Source: JAFDZW01 sp964404255 (lineage in GTDB: Bacteria; Bacteroidota; Ignavibacteria; Palsa-1295). Taken from it: a stretch of 64,000 nt of DNA. This document shows positions 1-8,798 of the stretch, piece by piece. Position 1 is the first letter of the stretch. Each line of letters begins with the position of its first letter. The stretch covers positions 1-64,000 of the forward strand of contig CAYOJJ010000006.1 of NCBI GenBank assembly GCA_964404255.1, given 5' to 3'. The position numbers were made by a program, and so were the translations under genes. The notes under the pieces were generated by a model. That model did not search any database and was not told the DNA's origin. It saw only the letters and a list, made by a program, of their open reading frames with translations.

Positions 1-1687
1 TAAGGGGCACGAGGGCGAGGCCGCGTTCGAGCGAAGCCGCAGCTATAAGAGCGCTATCGGTAGGAGGCAGGTTCGCAAGAGCGAAGCCAAAATATTCGGC
101 CGCTTTGGCGAATTTATTATTTCGAAAATTTATATCTCCAAGAAGAATAGCAGCATAGACGCCGGCCTGAGTACGATGGTTGGCGATCGGTTCGAGTAAT
201 GCTTCCGCTTGTATCGTATGGTTAGAAGCATACTGGGCCAGGGCAAGATGATAGCGGGCCTTATCGGCATAAATGGCCGATTCATCCTGGGAAAGCTCCG
301 TTAACAGATCGCGGGATTCATCGAACTTGCCGCTGCGGAATAAGGCGATACCTGCATAAAAGCGCGCGCGCGAAGGAATGTCATCGTAAATAAGATCGGC
401 TCTGCGAGTCTCGGAAGTAACGGCTGTTCTCTTCGTGCTCTCACTATAGAATGATCCGGTAATACCGCGTCTGGAATCCGAAAGTTTGGAAGTGATCTGT
501 GAAAGGCTATCGTCTTGCGAGAGAGCGGTGAATATCTCGGCCGCGTGCGTATTATCGTTCTTAGAAAGTGCAGACCATCCGCGCTCGAATTCTATCAGAT
601 GGTGAAGGTATCGTTTTGTCGATAATGGGACTGTTGAATCATTATCCGCGAGTACAGCATCTGCCGTAGCGAGCGCTGAGAGAGCAGAATCGAATTTACC
701 GGTATTCGAATACGAGGAAGCTACTAATACATAATAATACACCCGGGGATAAGCAGGTAAATAGATGAACTCCGAAGAATCGAACGTATTCGGCGCCGAG
801 GAAATGATGCGGTGTTCGCGCAGCGAAGCATCGGCCGTTGCTGCGGCAATAAACGAGCGGTTGTGGCGTTCCGATACAGGGACGGCTGATTTGAGCACGA
901 TAGAATCAGAAAGCAATCGATCGAGAGTATGTAGCGAGATGGCTAATTCGGCGTTCTTACCGCTTGAGCGAAGTAACGATGCTTCCTTAAAGGCCGCAAG
1001 ATAAAGGTACGGATTGAAGGTACGATTTGTCGTCAGGGAATCGTAATCTTTTTTTGCTGCGTCGAAATAGAGGATCCGTTCTTCGAGTTCTGCTTTGCGG
1101 TAGCGGCTCTCATTATGCGTTTGAGTAGGATAATTAAGAGCAAGTATACTGTCATACATGGCAATAGCTTCACGCGGACGTTCGAGAGCCCGCAGTACTT
1201 CTGCCTTCCAGAAAAAATATTCTGAAAGGATCACCGGCTCAGCCCGCAGATCGTCCGGAGCAATACGTTCAAGATCGGTAAGGGCGGCTTGATAGGTAGT
1301 GGCATTTTGAATGGGAATAGAAAGGCGTTCTAAAGCGAGTAAGAGAAGGCTTTCTGCTTCAAAGTGATGGTGCGGATTCTTAGCCGCAGCCTGGCGCAAT
1401 ACTTCCATCGAAGCATCGATATGATCGCGGTTGAATGCTTCGAGCGAGAGGACATTAGAAAATGTAATAACAGCTTCATTTTTGTGTTCGGCAGAAAGAG
1501 CGGCGAAAACAGTGGGAATGCCGATCAACGAAAAAGCAGGCCCGGGAATACCGCGAAATTCGTCTTCATATTCCTGCACGAGGCCATCGGTGGCCGGGTG
1601 AAAGACCGACGAACCTTCAATAGGTTGAGCGTGAGCAATAGAGCAGCAACTGCAAACAGCGAGAAGAATAGCAAATAAATAGCGCAA
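1..1687 (-). CDS. Exported TPR-like repeat protein (3' end missing)
   Basis: An open frame runs from a TTG at 1687 to the left window edge without a stop; about 562 residues are visible. The N-terminus reads MRYLFAILLAVCSCC then AHAQ, a signal peptide with a likely cleavage after AHA. The body is alanine- and leucine-rich helices with recurring tyrosine/phenylalanine positions (for example AIAMYDSILALNYP, ARFYAGIALFRSGKFDESRD, AEYFGFALANLPP), the pattern of tetratricopeptide repeats. Such exported TPR proteins usually act as periplasmic or outer-membrane scaffolds. The partner and function are unknown. TTG is chosen because an in-frame stop lies a few codons upstream and no ATG precedes the signal peptide. 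It runs the same way as nothing else to its left that can be seen, and follows the DUF5686 gene by 70 bp. Confidence 0.75.
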   Translation of the reverse strand, partial: MRYLFAILLAVCSCCSIAHAQPIEGSSVFHPATDGLVQEYEDEFRGIPGPAFSLIGIPTVFAALSAEHKNEAVITFSNVLSLEAFNRDHIDASMEVLRQAAAKNPHHHFEAESLLLLALERLSIPIQNATTYQAALTDLERIAPDDLRAEPVILSEYFFWKAEVLRALERPREAIAMYDSILALNYPTQTHNESRYRKAELEERILYFDAAKKDYDSLTTNRTFNPYLYLAAFKEASLLRSSGKNAELAISLHTLDRLLSDSIVLKSAVPVSERHNRSFIAAATADASLREHRIISSAPNTFDSSEFIYLPAYPRVYYYVLVASSYSNTGKFDSALSALATADAVLADNDSTVPLSTKRYLHHLIEFERGWSALSKNDNTHAAEIFTALSQDDSLSQITSKLSDSRRGITGSFYSESTKRTAVTSETRRADLIYDDIPSRARFYAGIALFRSGKFDESRDLLTELSQDESAIYADKARYHLALAQYASNHTIQAEALLEPIANHRTQAGVYAAILLGDINFRNNKFAKAAEYFGFALANLPPTDSALIAAASLERGLALVPL

Positions 1688-1757
1688 GCTGCGAATACGT
1701 CGTGAAGATTAAGAATACAAAACTACGATAAGATGCTGCCGTAGTAACAGCAAGCGA

Positions 1758-4097
1758 TCAAAATGAGAATTCGATCGCTGCCGTCGGGTAGAGGTTCGTT
1801 TCCCGAAAATGGTTAAGTCTCCAGGTTAATTCCAAGGTTAGGATATTATAGATATTCCCGATACCAAAGCCGGTTTCCGCATAAGGTTTCGAGCCGGTAG
1901 CATAGATACCAAAATCGGAAGAGCGAACTGTCTCTGCAAAAGCAAGGCCGGCATGAAAACGCCAATGCAAATGCAGTGGATCGAGGAAATGCAACCCCAG
2001 CAAACGGGTAGGTAGGTCGTAGAAATTATGTTCGAGCAGAATAGAGGCCGTCCGATCGCCCATAAATTCAAAAGGTTCGAGTCCGCGCAAATAGCCTGAT
2101 GAAGAGAAGAACTTGTTTCTCGTTTCGAAATAATTCAGCGCCCAACGGGGCAGGCTGCCGGCTGTTGTCGTTGCCATGGCGGCAGTAAGATTGGAAGTCC
2201 CCCATCCGCCGAGACGCTTGGAAAGTGTTATCGAAGCATTAACTATGCTAAACGAATAATCGCTCGCAAGCGCGCTTGAAGTAGTAAGAAGTCCGGCTGA
2301 AACAGAGGTATGCAGCGAACCAAGTTCGGCTGAAATACCGGCTCCGATCTGAAGGGCGTTATAGGGATGCTTTGCATTTGAAAGGGTATCGTTTACGATA
2401 TGCAACGAACCCGCATCTGAAATGGAAGTATTCAGGTATGTTGCTGAAAGCGAAAGCCAGGATAGAGGGTCGGCATTCAAGCCGATACGGGCTCCTTTTT
2501 GATGGTAAAACTCCTGGTAATCTTTGGCATAGATGAGCGAGGTGATAGAAGTAAAAAGATCGCCATACGCATTGCCGCGCTCAGACAGATCGTCGAAATA
2601 GTTTGCCGAGAGGCTTAACCAGACATCCTGTACTTCTTTATACTCTCCTCTGAAATCACCGGATATCGAGCCGGAAAACACCGATTGTTTTCTGGTCGTC
2701 CAGGCAAGACCCTGAGTAAGCCCCACACGGTACTTCCAGGCTTTATCCCAAAGACCATAAGCCACGGAGCCATTAAGAGTAAGCGGAAAACTTTCGAACG
2801 GTTTTACGCTCTTCGATATACCGAACCTGAATCCTTCGATCTGATTATAGCGGGGTATTTCTAAGAAAGAGAGAATAGTAAAGAAATTAAAGCTGCCCGA
2901 TGAATCATTTTTTGCGGCAGTAACCATGCTGTCGATCCGGGTGTAGGCTTTTGTCTCATCGGAATCCAGCGGTATTGGCCGCGAAGCATTCCATTGTTCG
3001 GTGCTAACGGAATCCGCCGTCGGCAACGCCTGGTGGCGCTTGCCCGTGAAAAAAGAATCGGCAATATCTTTATTAATATCGTAGCCACGAATAAGAGAAA
3101 GCAATTCGAATTTGAATGCGGGTATGAATGGGATTTCAAGCTGAAAGAATACCGAAGTTCTCAGGTCGGTCGGCATCCAGAATTTACCCTGAAAAAGATC
3201 GAAGGTTTGCTGCATACGAAGGGATTTCAATGGCCCGAGCTGAACGGCTTTGTTCGGAGCAAGATCGAGATAATCCATCGTATAATCCAACTGGTCGATC
3301 CAGAGCGTACCATCAAAGGCCGGAGTAACCGCTCCGCTTTCGATCTTGATCTTCCAGATGGGCGCTCCGTTTAACGAGCCGGTACCGACGAGATCAAAGT
3401 CATAATAATCAAACGCATCGTCGGCGACGGGAGTCGGGAGGCTATATTCTTCGAAATCTACTCTGTCATTATAAAAATTTGCTATTTCGCCAATACTGAA
3501 TAAATTTGCTTCCGAGGGGAAATTCGCCGTTTGTTTTCTGGAAGTGATACGCTCATAAAATCCCTTATCTTTTTTCCAGTACCCATTCGCGTTGGATTCG
3601 ACGACCGAACGGACAGTCGTGTCGCCGCCGGAGATGCTCCTGAGGTTCCACCGCGAATAGGCATTGCATTGATAAGAAAATAAACTATCGCGCCATAATT
3701 TCTTCCGTTTGATCACTTCACGCATGATCTTGCGGGCCTGTTCTCTCGAAGCATCGGAGGTAACGACTACTTCTTCAAGCATCGCCGGCGAAGGTTCTAA
3801 GGTGATCGTTCGTTTACTATCGGCCGATATGGTAATCATTACGGTATCGGGGATATAGCCGAGCGAAGTCACTCTAAGCCTTATCGGTACATTTTTAGGT
3901 ACTTTTAAGAGGTAGTTGCCTTCAACGTTTGCAATAGTGCCTTGCTTGGTTCCGATGATAGCGATAGTCGCCCGGGCAATGGATTCGCCGGATTTAGAAA
4001 TAACTTTTCCGCTCAAGGTAACGGTCTCTTGAGCAGTTGTAGTTGAAGCCAGCAGCCAGATCGCTGCGGCAAGGAGCATAGGTAAGAAAGTGCGCAT
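1758..4097 (-). CDS. DUF5686 / carboxypeptidase-regulatory-like outer-membrane protein
   Basis: A 779-residue protein starting at ATG 4097 (a TTG six codons earlier is less likely). It has a signal peptide ending at TTTAQ, then a carboxypeptidase-D regulatory-like beta-sandwich (about residues 25-110; SGKVISKSGESIARATI, then GNYLLKVP), the conserved EEVVVTSDASREQA stretch, and a long region rich in aromatic beta-strands ending in phenylalanine (AAIEFSF), typical of an outer-membrane barrel. This order matches DUF5686 proteins of Bacteroidota, which resemble TonB-dependent receptors but lack the plug. The substrate is unknown. It appears to be followed by the exported TPR gene on the same strand, so the two may be co-transcribed. 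Confidence 0.8.
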   Translation of the reverse strand: MRTFLPMLLAAAIWLLASTTTAQETVTLSGKVISKSGESIARATIAIIGTKQGTIANVEGNYLLKVPKNVPIRLRVTSLGYIPDTVMITISADSKRTITLEPSPAMLEEVVVTSDASREQARKIMREVIKRKKLWRDSLFSYQCNAYSRWNLRSISGGDTTVRSVVESNANGYWKKDKGFYERITSRKQTANFPSEANLFSIGEIANFYNDRVDFEEYSLPTPVADDAFDYYDFDLVGTGSLNGAPIWKIKIESGAVTPAFDGTLWIDQLDYTMDYLDLAPNKAVQLGPLKSLRMQQTFDLFQGKFWMPTDLRTSVFFQLEIPFIPAFKFELLSLIRGYDINKDIADSFFTGKRHQALPTADSVSTEQWNASRPIPLDSDETKAYTRIDSMVTAAKNDSSGSFNFFTILSFLEIPRYNQIEGFRFGISKSVKPFESFPLTLNGSVAYGLWDKAWKYRVGLTQGLAWTTRKQSVFSGSISGDFRGEYKEVQDVWLSLSANYFDDLSERGNAYGDLFTSITSLIYAKDYQEFYHQKGARIGLNADPLSWLSLSATYLNTSISDAGSLHIVNDTLSNAKHPYNALQIGAGISAELGSLHTSVSAGLLTTSSALASDYSFSIVNASITLSKRLGGWGTSNLTAAMATTTAGSLPRWALNYFETRNKFFSSSGYLRGLEPFEFMGDRTASILLEHNFYDLPTRLLGLHFLDPLHLHWRFHAGLAFAETVRSSDFGIYATGSKPYAETGFGIGNIYNILTLELTWRLNHFRETNLYPTAAIEFSF

Positions 4098-4277
4098 AAG
4101 TAGATGGGACTTCAAGCTAAAGAACGACTAAATCGTTCGAAGAACGGACTTAATTATTCTTCATTTTTTGCGCATTTTGAATTGAAAACGGCATCTTTTG
4201 CGGAATGAGACTGTCCCTTACATAGTTAGTTATTGCACTGTTGTGCTTGTTTTGAGCAGCTTAGTGTCAATACTAAA

Positions 4278-5024
4278 ATGAAAGAAGAGCTACTGGCGAA
4301 GATTACCGAGGGTAAGGAAAAACTCGGGAGGCTTTGCTATATTTTTCAAGGACTTCGGGTCTCCGATGCCGACGAACTTACAAAAATGGGATCGGAATTT
4401 GCAAAGCAGGTCGCCGAAGCCCGTCAATATGGCATGCTCCGCCCGTATGTCGCCTTGCAGGATTTTGGCCCTTATACCTGGCGCAATAATCCCGAACGGT
4501 GGGCTTTATGTGACGGCGAACTTACCAACCGCCGCATTTCCAGTTTGTATGATGTCCGCCCCAAGGTGATCGTAAAATTTGTGGACCATCGCCCACAGGC
4601 CCATGTCGATCGCTATGCAAACGTGACCGTCAAAAATACCTTCAATGTTCTCATTGAAGCTCCGACGTTACGCTATCCGTACATTGCTGCCGTGCTTAAT
4701 TCAGCGTTGGGCCAATGGTGGTTCGCCCAAATGGCCGATAAGCCGGAAATGGAAGCCCTGCAGGCATTTCCGATCATTGCCTGGCAGCGCCGCGGAATGT
4801 ATAACCGCCTTGGTATTCAGGCGATAACGATGTTCGGCGAACAAATGCTGTTACTTCATAACGATCTGCTCCATTCCACCTCACCGGAAATGACCACGGA
4901 GATCGAAGAAGAGATCGATCATACCAGAAAAGAGATCGATCGGCTGGTCTTCGAACTCTATAATATTAAACCTGCGGAAATAAAATTTATTCGTACTGAA
5001 ATAGACGAATCGGTGCTGGCCTGA
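4278..5024 (+). CDS. Stand-alone TaqI-like DNA-specificity domain protein
   Basis: A 248-residue protein resembling only the C-terminal target-recognition region of type IIG/BREX PglX-like DNA methyltransferases (TaqI_C-like). Visible hallmarks are an early YIFQGLRVSDADE segment, RPYVALQDFGPYTW followed by RWALC, RPKVIVKFVDHRPQAHVD, NVTVKNTFNVLI, and LRYPYIAAVLNSALGQWWF, then a terminal helix EIDRLVFELYNIKP. In full enzymes this domain contacts DNA and sets the target sequence. No methyltransferase motif (NPPY or FxGxG) or nuclease motif is present, and no restriction partner lies next to it. ATG 4278 is preferred; an upstream in-frame start at 4233 adds 15 residues with no similarity I recognise. 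It could be a remnant of a lost restriction system or a repurposed DNA-binding protein. Confidence 0.65.
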   Translation: MKEELLAKITEGKEKLGRLCYIFQGLRVSDADELTKMGSEFAKQVAEARQYGMLRPYVALQDFGPYTWRNNPERWALCDGELTNRRISSLYDVRPKVIVKFVDHRPQAHVDRYANVTVKNTFNVLIEAPTLRYPYIAAVLNSALGQWWFAQMADKPEMEALQAFPIIAWQRRGMYNRLGIQAITMFGEQMLLLHNDLLHSTSPEMTTEIEEEIDHTRKEIDRLVFELYNIKPAEIKFIRTEIDESVLA

Positions 5025-5077
5025 TCGATAGCGGCCGAAAGTAAAACTTTACGATCATAGCATCGTATATTCCTACT

Positions 5078-5941
5078 ATGAACCGGCGTGATTTTTTACA
5101 ATCGGTAGGGATAGGAACGATGGCTATGATGACTGCTAAAGAACTCGATGCGGCAGTGCCGCTTATGAAGACGGAAACAATGCCGGTCATCTTCGTCGGA
5201 CACGGCAGCCCGATGAATGCCATTGAAGAAAACGAATATGTACAAGGGTGGCGTACGCTTGCTTCTACGATCCCTGTACCCACTGCTATCCTTTGCATCT
5301 CCGCCCATTGGCTTACCCGTGGCACCCATGTGCTCGGATTAAGTACTCCTCCTACCATTCACGATTTTTATGGTTTCCCCGAAAGTATGTATGCGCTATC
5401 GTACGCCGCACCGGGCGCGCCGGCGCTGGCTGAAGAAACGGCAGCGCTGTTGCGGGCTTCGAAGGCAGTCGATCTGGCAAACGACTGGGGCTTCGATCAT
5501 GGCACCTGGTCCATACTGATGAGGATGTATCCGAAGGCGAATATCCCGGTCTATCAGCTTAGTCTCGATACTCAGGATGCACCGGCAAAGCATTATGAAT
5601 TAGGTACATTACTTCGCTCGTTACGAGAACGTGGCGTGCTGATCGTCGGCAGCGGTAACATTGTTCATAATCTTCGTTTACTGCGTTTTGACGGTAAGAA
5701 TTACGATTGGGCGGTCGAATTCGATGAGAAGATGAAAACCTTTATCGAATCGCGCAACGATCAGGATATTATCAATTACGAAAAGCTCGGTACCATTGCT
5801 ATGCTTTCGGTGCCGACAAACGATCATTTCCTTCCATTACTTTATACGTTGGGAGCAAGCGATAAAAAGGATCCGATCGCTTTTTATAATGCCAAGACCG
5901 ATATCGGTTCTATCTCGATGCGTTCAGTGAAATTCGGTTGA
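5078..5941 (+). CDS. ygiD: LigB-family extradiol dioxygenase (4,5-DOPA dioxygenase-like)
   Basis: A 287-residue member of the class III extradiol dioxygenase family, which cleaves catechol-type rings next to the hydroxyls using Fe(II) or Zn(II). Visible landmarks are FVGHGSPMNAIEEN near residue 40 with the first metal histidine, ISAHWLTRG, TIHDFYGFP, WGFDHGTW and GSGNIVHNLRL, the usual YgiD/DODA set. The N-terminus MNRRDFLQSVGIG looks like a twin-arginine motif (RRDFLQ), as in some exported homologues; the hydrophobic stretch is short, so export is uncertain. It lies 53 bp downstream of the TaqI-like gene and ends just before a bidirectional terminator. The physiological substrate is not shown by the sequence. 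Confidence 0.88.
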   Translation: MNRRDFLQSVGIGTMAMMTAKELDAAVPLMKTETMPVIFVGHGSPMNAIEENEYVQGWRTLASTIPVPTAILCISAHWLTRGTHVLGLSTPPTIHDFYGFPESMYALSYAAPGAPALAEETAALLRASKAVDLANDWGFDHGTWSILMRMYPKANIPVYQLSLDTQDAPAKHYELGTLLRSLRERGVLIVGSGNIVHNLRLLRFDGKNYDWAVEFDEKMKTFIESRNDQDIINYEKLGTIAMLSVPTNDHFLPLLYTLGASDKKDPIAFYNAKTDIGSISMRSVKFG

Positions 5942-5970
5942 TATACGTTACTTCTTTATAAAAATAAAAA

Positions 5971-5991
5971 AGGCTGTGATATTCACAGCCT
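5971..5991. terminator. Bidirectional intrinsic terminator between ygiD and atpD
   Basis: AGGCTGTGA (5971-5979) pairs with TCACAGCCT (5983-5991) around a 3-nt loop. A T-run follows on the right (5991-5997) and an A-run precedes on the left (5961-5970), so the hairpin can end both convergent genes. Confidence 0.88.
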
Positions 5992-6016
5992 TTTTTTATT
6001 ACAAGCTACTGCCTGA

Positions 6017-7423
6017 TTATGCAGAAATCGTCTTGGCTTTTTCGTAGACGTCTTCGATAGTGCCGACCATGTGGAATGCCTGTTCCGGCAATTCGTCACA
6101 CTGGCCTTCGAGGATCATCTTGAAGCTGCGGATCGTATCTTCGAGCTTTACATATTTGCCTTGTAAACCGGTAAACTGCTCGGCCACGAAGAACGGCTGC
6201 GAAAGGAATTTCTGTACCTTACGAGCGCGCTTAACGATCGTCTTATCTTCTTCAGAGAGTTCGTCCATACCAAGGATGTTGATGATATCCTGGAGGTCTT
6301 TGTACTGCTGAAGAATGTTCTGTACGCCGCGGGCAGTGTTGTAATGCTCATCGCCGACGACATCCGGTGAAAGGATACGGCTGGTAGAATCGAGCGGATC
6401 CACGGCCGGATAAATACCAAGCTCGGAGATAGCACGCGAAAGAACGGTCGTTGCATCCAAGTGTGCAAAGGCCGTTGCCGGTGCGGGATCGGTAAGATCG
6501 TCAGCCGGTACGTAGATAGCCTGTACCGAAGTGATAGAGCCTTTCTTCGTCGAGGTAATGCGCTCCTGCAAGCCTCCCATTTCCGTTGCAAGCGTCGGCT
6601 GATAACCTACAGCCGAAGGCATACGCCCGAGAAGAGCCGATACTTCAGAACCTGCCTGTGTAAAGCGGAAGATGTTATCGATAAAGAGCAATACGTCTTT
6701 GCCTTCTTCGTCGCGGAAGTACTCAGCAAACGTGAGAGCCGTAAGACCTACGCGCTGACGGGCTCCCGGCGGCTCGTTCATCTGTCCGAAGACGAGTACG
6801 GTTTTATCGAGAACGCCACCCTCGCTCATTTCGAGGTATAAGTCGTTTCCTTCACGGGTACGCTCACCGACGCCGCCGAACACCGAGTAACCGCCGTGGT
6901 GCATAGCGATGTTATGGATAAGCTCCATGATAACGACCGTCTTACCTACTCCGGCACCACCGAAAAGACCGGTCTTACCACCTTTGGAATAGGGTTCGAG
7001 AAGATCGATAACCTTAATACCGGTTTCGAGAATTTCTGCCTTGGTCGAGAGGTCTTCGAATGCCGGAGCATCGCGGTGAATCGGCCAGCTAAACTTCGAT
7101 TCGATCTGGGCGCCGCCATCGATCGTCTGACCGACAACATTGATCAAACGGCCGAGTGAGTTCGGGCCTACCGGTACCGAGATCGGAGCGCCGGTATCGT
7201 AAGCAGCCATACCGCGGACGAGACCATCGGTAGAATCCATTGCTACAGCGCGGACGCGGTCTTCGCCCAAGTGCTGCTGCACTTCGACAATGAGCTCTTC
7301 CTGCTTGCCTTCAGAGTTAGTCCTGGGTACTTTAATAGCATTTAAAATAGCAGGTAATTTACCGTTCTGGAAGTCAATATCAAGAACGGGTCCGATAACT
7401 TGAGCAATGGTACCTTGAGTCAT
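6017..7423 (-). CDS. atpD: ATP synthase F1 subunit beta
   Basis: The catalytic beta subunit of F1Fo ATP synthase, 468 residues, the usual length. Walker A GGAGVGKT is at 155-162, Walker B lies in VLLFIDNIFRFTQAGSEV, and ALLGRMPSAVGYQPTLATEMG and the DELSEED segment (GMDELSEEDK) are intact. It makes ATP from ADP and phosphate at the inner face of the cytoplasmic membrane. Unusually it stands alone: the stop is followed at once by a strong terminator and a convergent gene, so no atpC (epsilon) follows, and no other ATP synthase gene occurs in the window. A split of beta from the main atp operon is known in related Chlorobi, but there atpC normally accompanies atpD. Confidence 0.98.
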   Translation of the reverse strand: MTQGTIAQVIGPVLDIDFQNGKLPAILNAIKVPRTNSEGKQEELIVEVQQHLGEDRVRAVAMDSTDGLVRGMAAYDTGAPISVPVGPNSLGRLINVVGQTIDGGAQIESKFSWPIHRDAPAFEDLSTKAEILETGIKVIDLLEPYSKGGKTGLFGGAGVGKTVVIMELIHNIAMHHGGYSVFGGVGERTREGNDLYLEMSEGGVLDKTVLVFGQMNEPPGARQRVGLTALTFAEYFRDEEGKDVLLFIDNIFRFTQAGSEVSALLGRMPSAVGYQPTLATEMGGLQERITSTKKGSITSVQAIYVPADDLTDPAPATAFAHLDATTVLSRAISELGIYPAVDPLDSTSRILSPDVVGDEHYNTARGVQNILQQYKDLQDIINILGMDELSEEDKTIVKRARKVQKFLSQPFFVAEQFTGLQGKYVKLEDTIRSFKMILEGQCDELPEQAFHMVGTIEDVYEKAKTISA

Positions 7424-7515
7424 ATAATTTTTCGGCGGTAAATAGTACTTAAATATTACAGAATACCCAAAACATAGGGGCGGCGGAGAGGGTTTCTGGC
7501 ACTTTTTACCACTAT

Positions 7516-8703
7516 TTATTTCAGTTTTACGAATTCTACCCGGCGGTTATTGGCTTTTCCTTCCGGCGAATCGTTCGAACCGAGCGGCTTTGAAGCTCCA
7601 AAACCTTTGGTCGAGAGCCTTGGAGCATCTACCCCCATCGAAACAAGCTGGGTTTTGACGGAAGCCGCACGATCTTCCGAAAGCTTTTGGTTCTTTGCCG
7701 GATCGCCATCGCTATCAGTATGGCCATCGACTTCCATCCGGACCGCGCTATTATCCTTCAAGAATTTTGCTATCTCATTGAGCACGCCCATGCTTTCCGG
7801 CTTGATGGTTGCTTTGCCGACATCGAAGGTAATTCCATGAGTTACGAACTTTCCATCGGTAAGAATATTGCCGATCATTTTTTGGTCGCCTCCGGCAGCG
7901 ATGCGGACATTTCTAAAAGTGATCGGGTCATTCGCATCTCCGATCCCAGCGAATTGTACTCTGATCGGTTTGAAGTCGCAATGCGGGACGACTAATGCTC
8001 TGGTATTATCGACATAGACCTTCATTTGATCGTTCTTATAGATGATCGCTCCATGGTGCCATTTCCCGAAATACTGGCTCTCGTCGCCGATCTGGTTTCC
8101 ATTGAGTTCATGAGGGAAATAAGCCGTTGAAACGGTTTGGCCGAAATGCAGGTCGCGGTCGGTGCCGCCATCATCCACAAATCGGACCATCGGTGCATAC
8201 ATATTCCCGGATGCCTGATAAAAGTCGAGTTCGATCGTAAAAGGATCGGTAAGATAAGACTCGGTTTTTATTCTCGGTGTAACGATCGCATAATTACCAT
8301 CGGTAATGAGGAAGGTAGGCTCGCCATTTACTTTATTGACGACGGCCTGCCCGGATTCCAGATTCCAATGTGCCGGGAATTCTCCATCCTGGTCGGCGGA
8401 AAAATTATCTTCGAAGATGATATTTTCGCCGGGTTTAAAATCATAGTTTTGGTAGGCCTTGATGGTCTGAGCAGTGTTTACGGTATTACCAGGGGTGGTA
8501 GTGGTTGTTTGGTCGGTGTTTTTTTGGCCTTCTTTTTTCTGCTCTTCTTTCGGTTTTGGGTGTAAGGCATCGTCGATTGCTTCGTCGGTTTTTCGGTTAA
8601 CTTCGTCGTTGACTTTACCGAGGATATCGATCTGTGCTGCGGCAGGGCATACACAGCCGAACATAAGAGCAAGGTACACACTGGTGCGAAAAAATTTCCT
8701 CAT
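7516..8703 (-). CDS. OmpA-family protein with N-terminal lectin-like domain
   Basis: A 395-residue exported protein. After a signal peptide (MRKFFRTSVYLALMFGCVCPAAAQ) comes a lysine/glutamate and threonine-rich linker, then a beta-sandwich region (about 90-280) resembling LamG/concanavalin-like folds (NIIFEDNFSADQDGEFPAHW, FTIELDFYQASG, KWHHGAIIYKNDQMKVYVD). The C-terminus is a full OmpA domain with the peptidoglycan-binding pattern VDGHTDSDGD, NQKLSEDRAASV and NNRRVEF. OmpA domains tether envelope proteins to peptidoglycan. Start ATG 8703 is chosen over one 25 codons upstream because AAGGAGG sits 9 nt before it. Bacteroidota proteins with this architecture are common and of unknown ligand. 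Confidence 0.88.
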   Translation of the reverse strand: MRKFFRTSVYLALMFGCVCPAAAQIDILGKVNDEVNRKTDEAIDDALHPKPKEEQKKEGQKNTDQTTTTTPGNTVNTAQTIKAYQNYDFKPGENIIFEDNFSADQDGEFPAHWNLESGQAVVNKVNGEPTFLITDGNYAIVTPRIKTESYLTDPFTIELDFYQASGNMYAPMVRFVDDGGTDRDLHFGQTVSTAYFPHELNGNQIGDESQYFGKWHHGAIIYKNDQMKVYVDNTRALVVPHCDFKPIRVQFAGIGDANDPITFRNVRIAAGGDQKMIGNILTDGKFVTHGITFDVGKATIKPESMGVLNEIAKFLKDNSAVRMEVDGHTDSDGDPAKNQKLSEDRAASVKTQLVSMGVDAPRLSTKGFGASKPLGSNDSPEGKANNRRVEFVKLK

Positions 8704-8712
8704 GACGGTTTT

Positions 8713-8719
8713 CCTCCTT
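8713..8719 (-). promoter_or_regulatory. Strong Shine-Dalgarno of the OmpA-family gene
   Basis: AAGGAGG on the minus strand, 9 nt before ATG 8703. Most genes here lack such a sequence, so it fixes this start and suggests high expression of the envelope protein. Confidence 0.75.
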
Positions 8720-8798
8720 GTATTGAAAAGTAATAACGCAACTAATAACCCCCTGAAAAGCAGGGGTGTGCAGGACATTTTCCCGGATTTTTTACTCG

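Noticed and set aside
4233..4277. Extension of the TaqI-like protein to an upstream start
   Set aside because: The extra residues MHCCACFEQLSVNTK show no likeness to the family, and a better ATG follows.
6461..6841. A plus-strand frame opposite atpD
   Set aside because: It is antisense to an intact, highly conserved gene.
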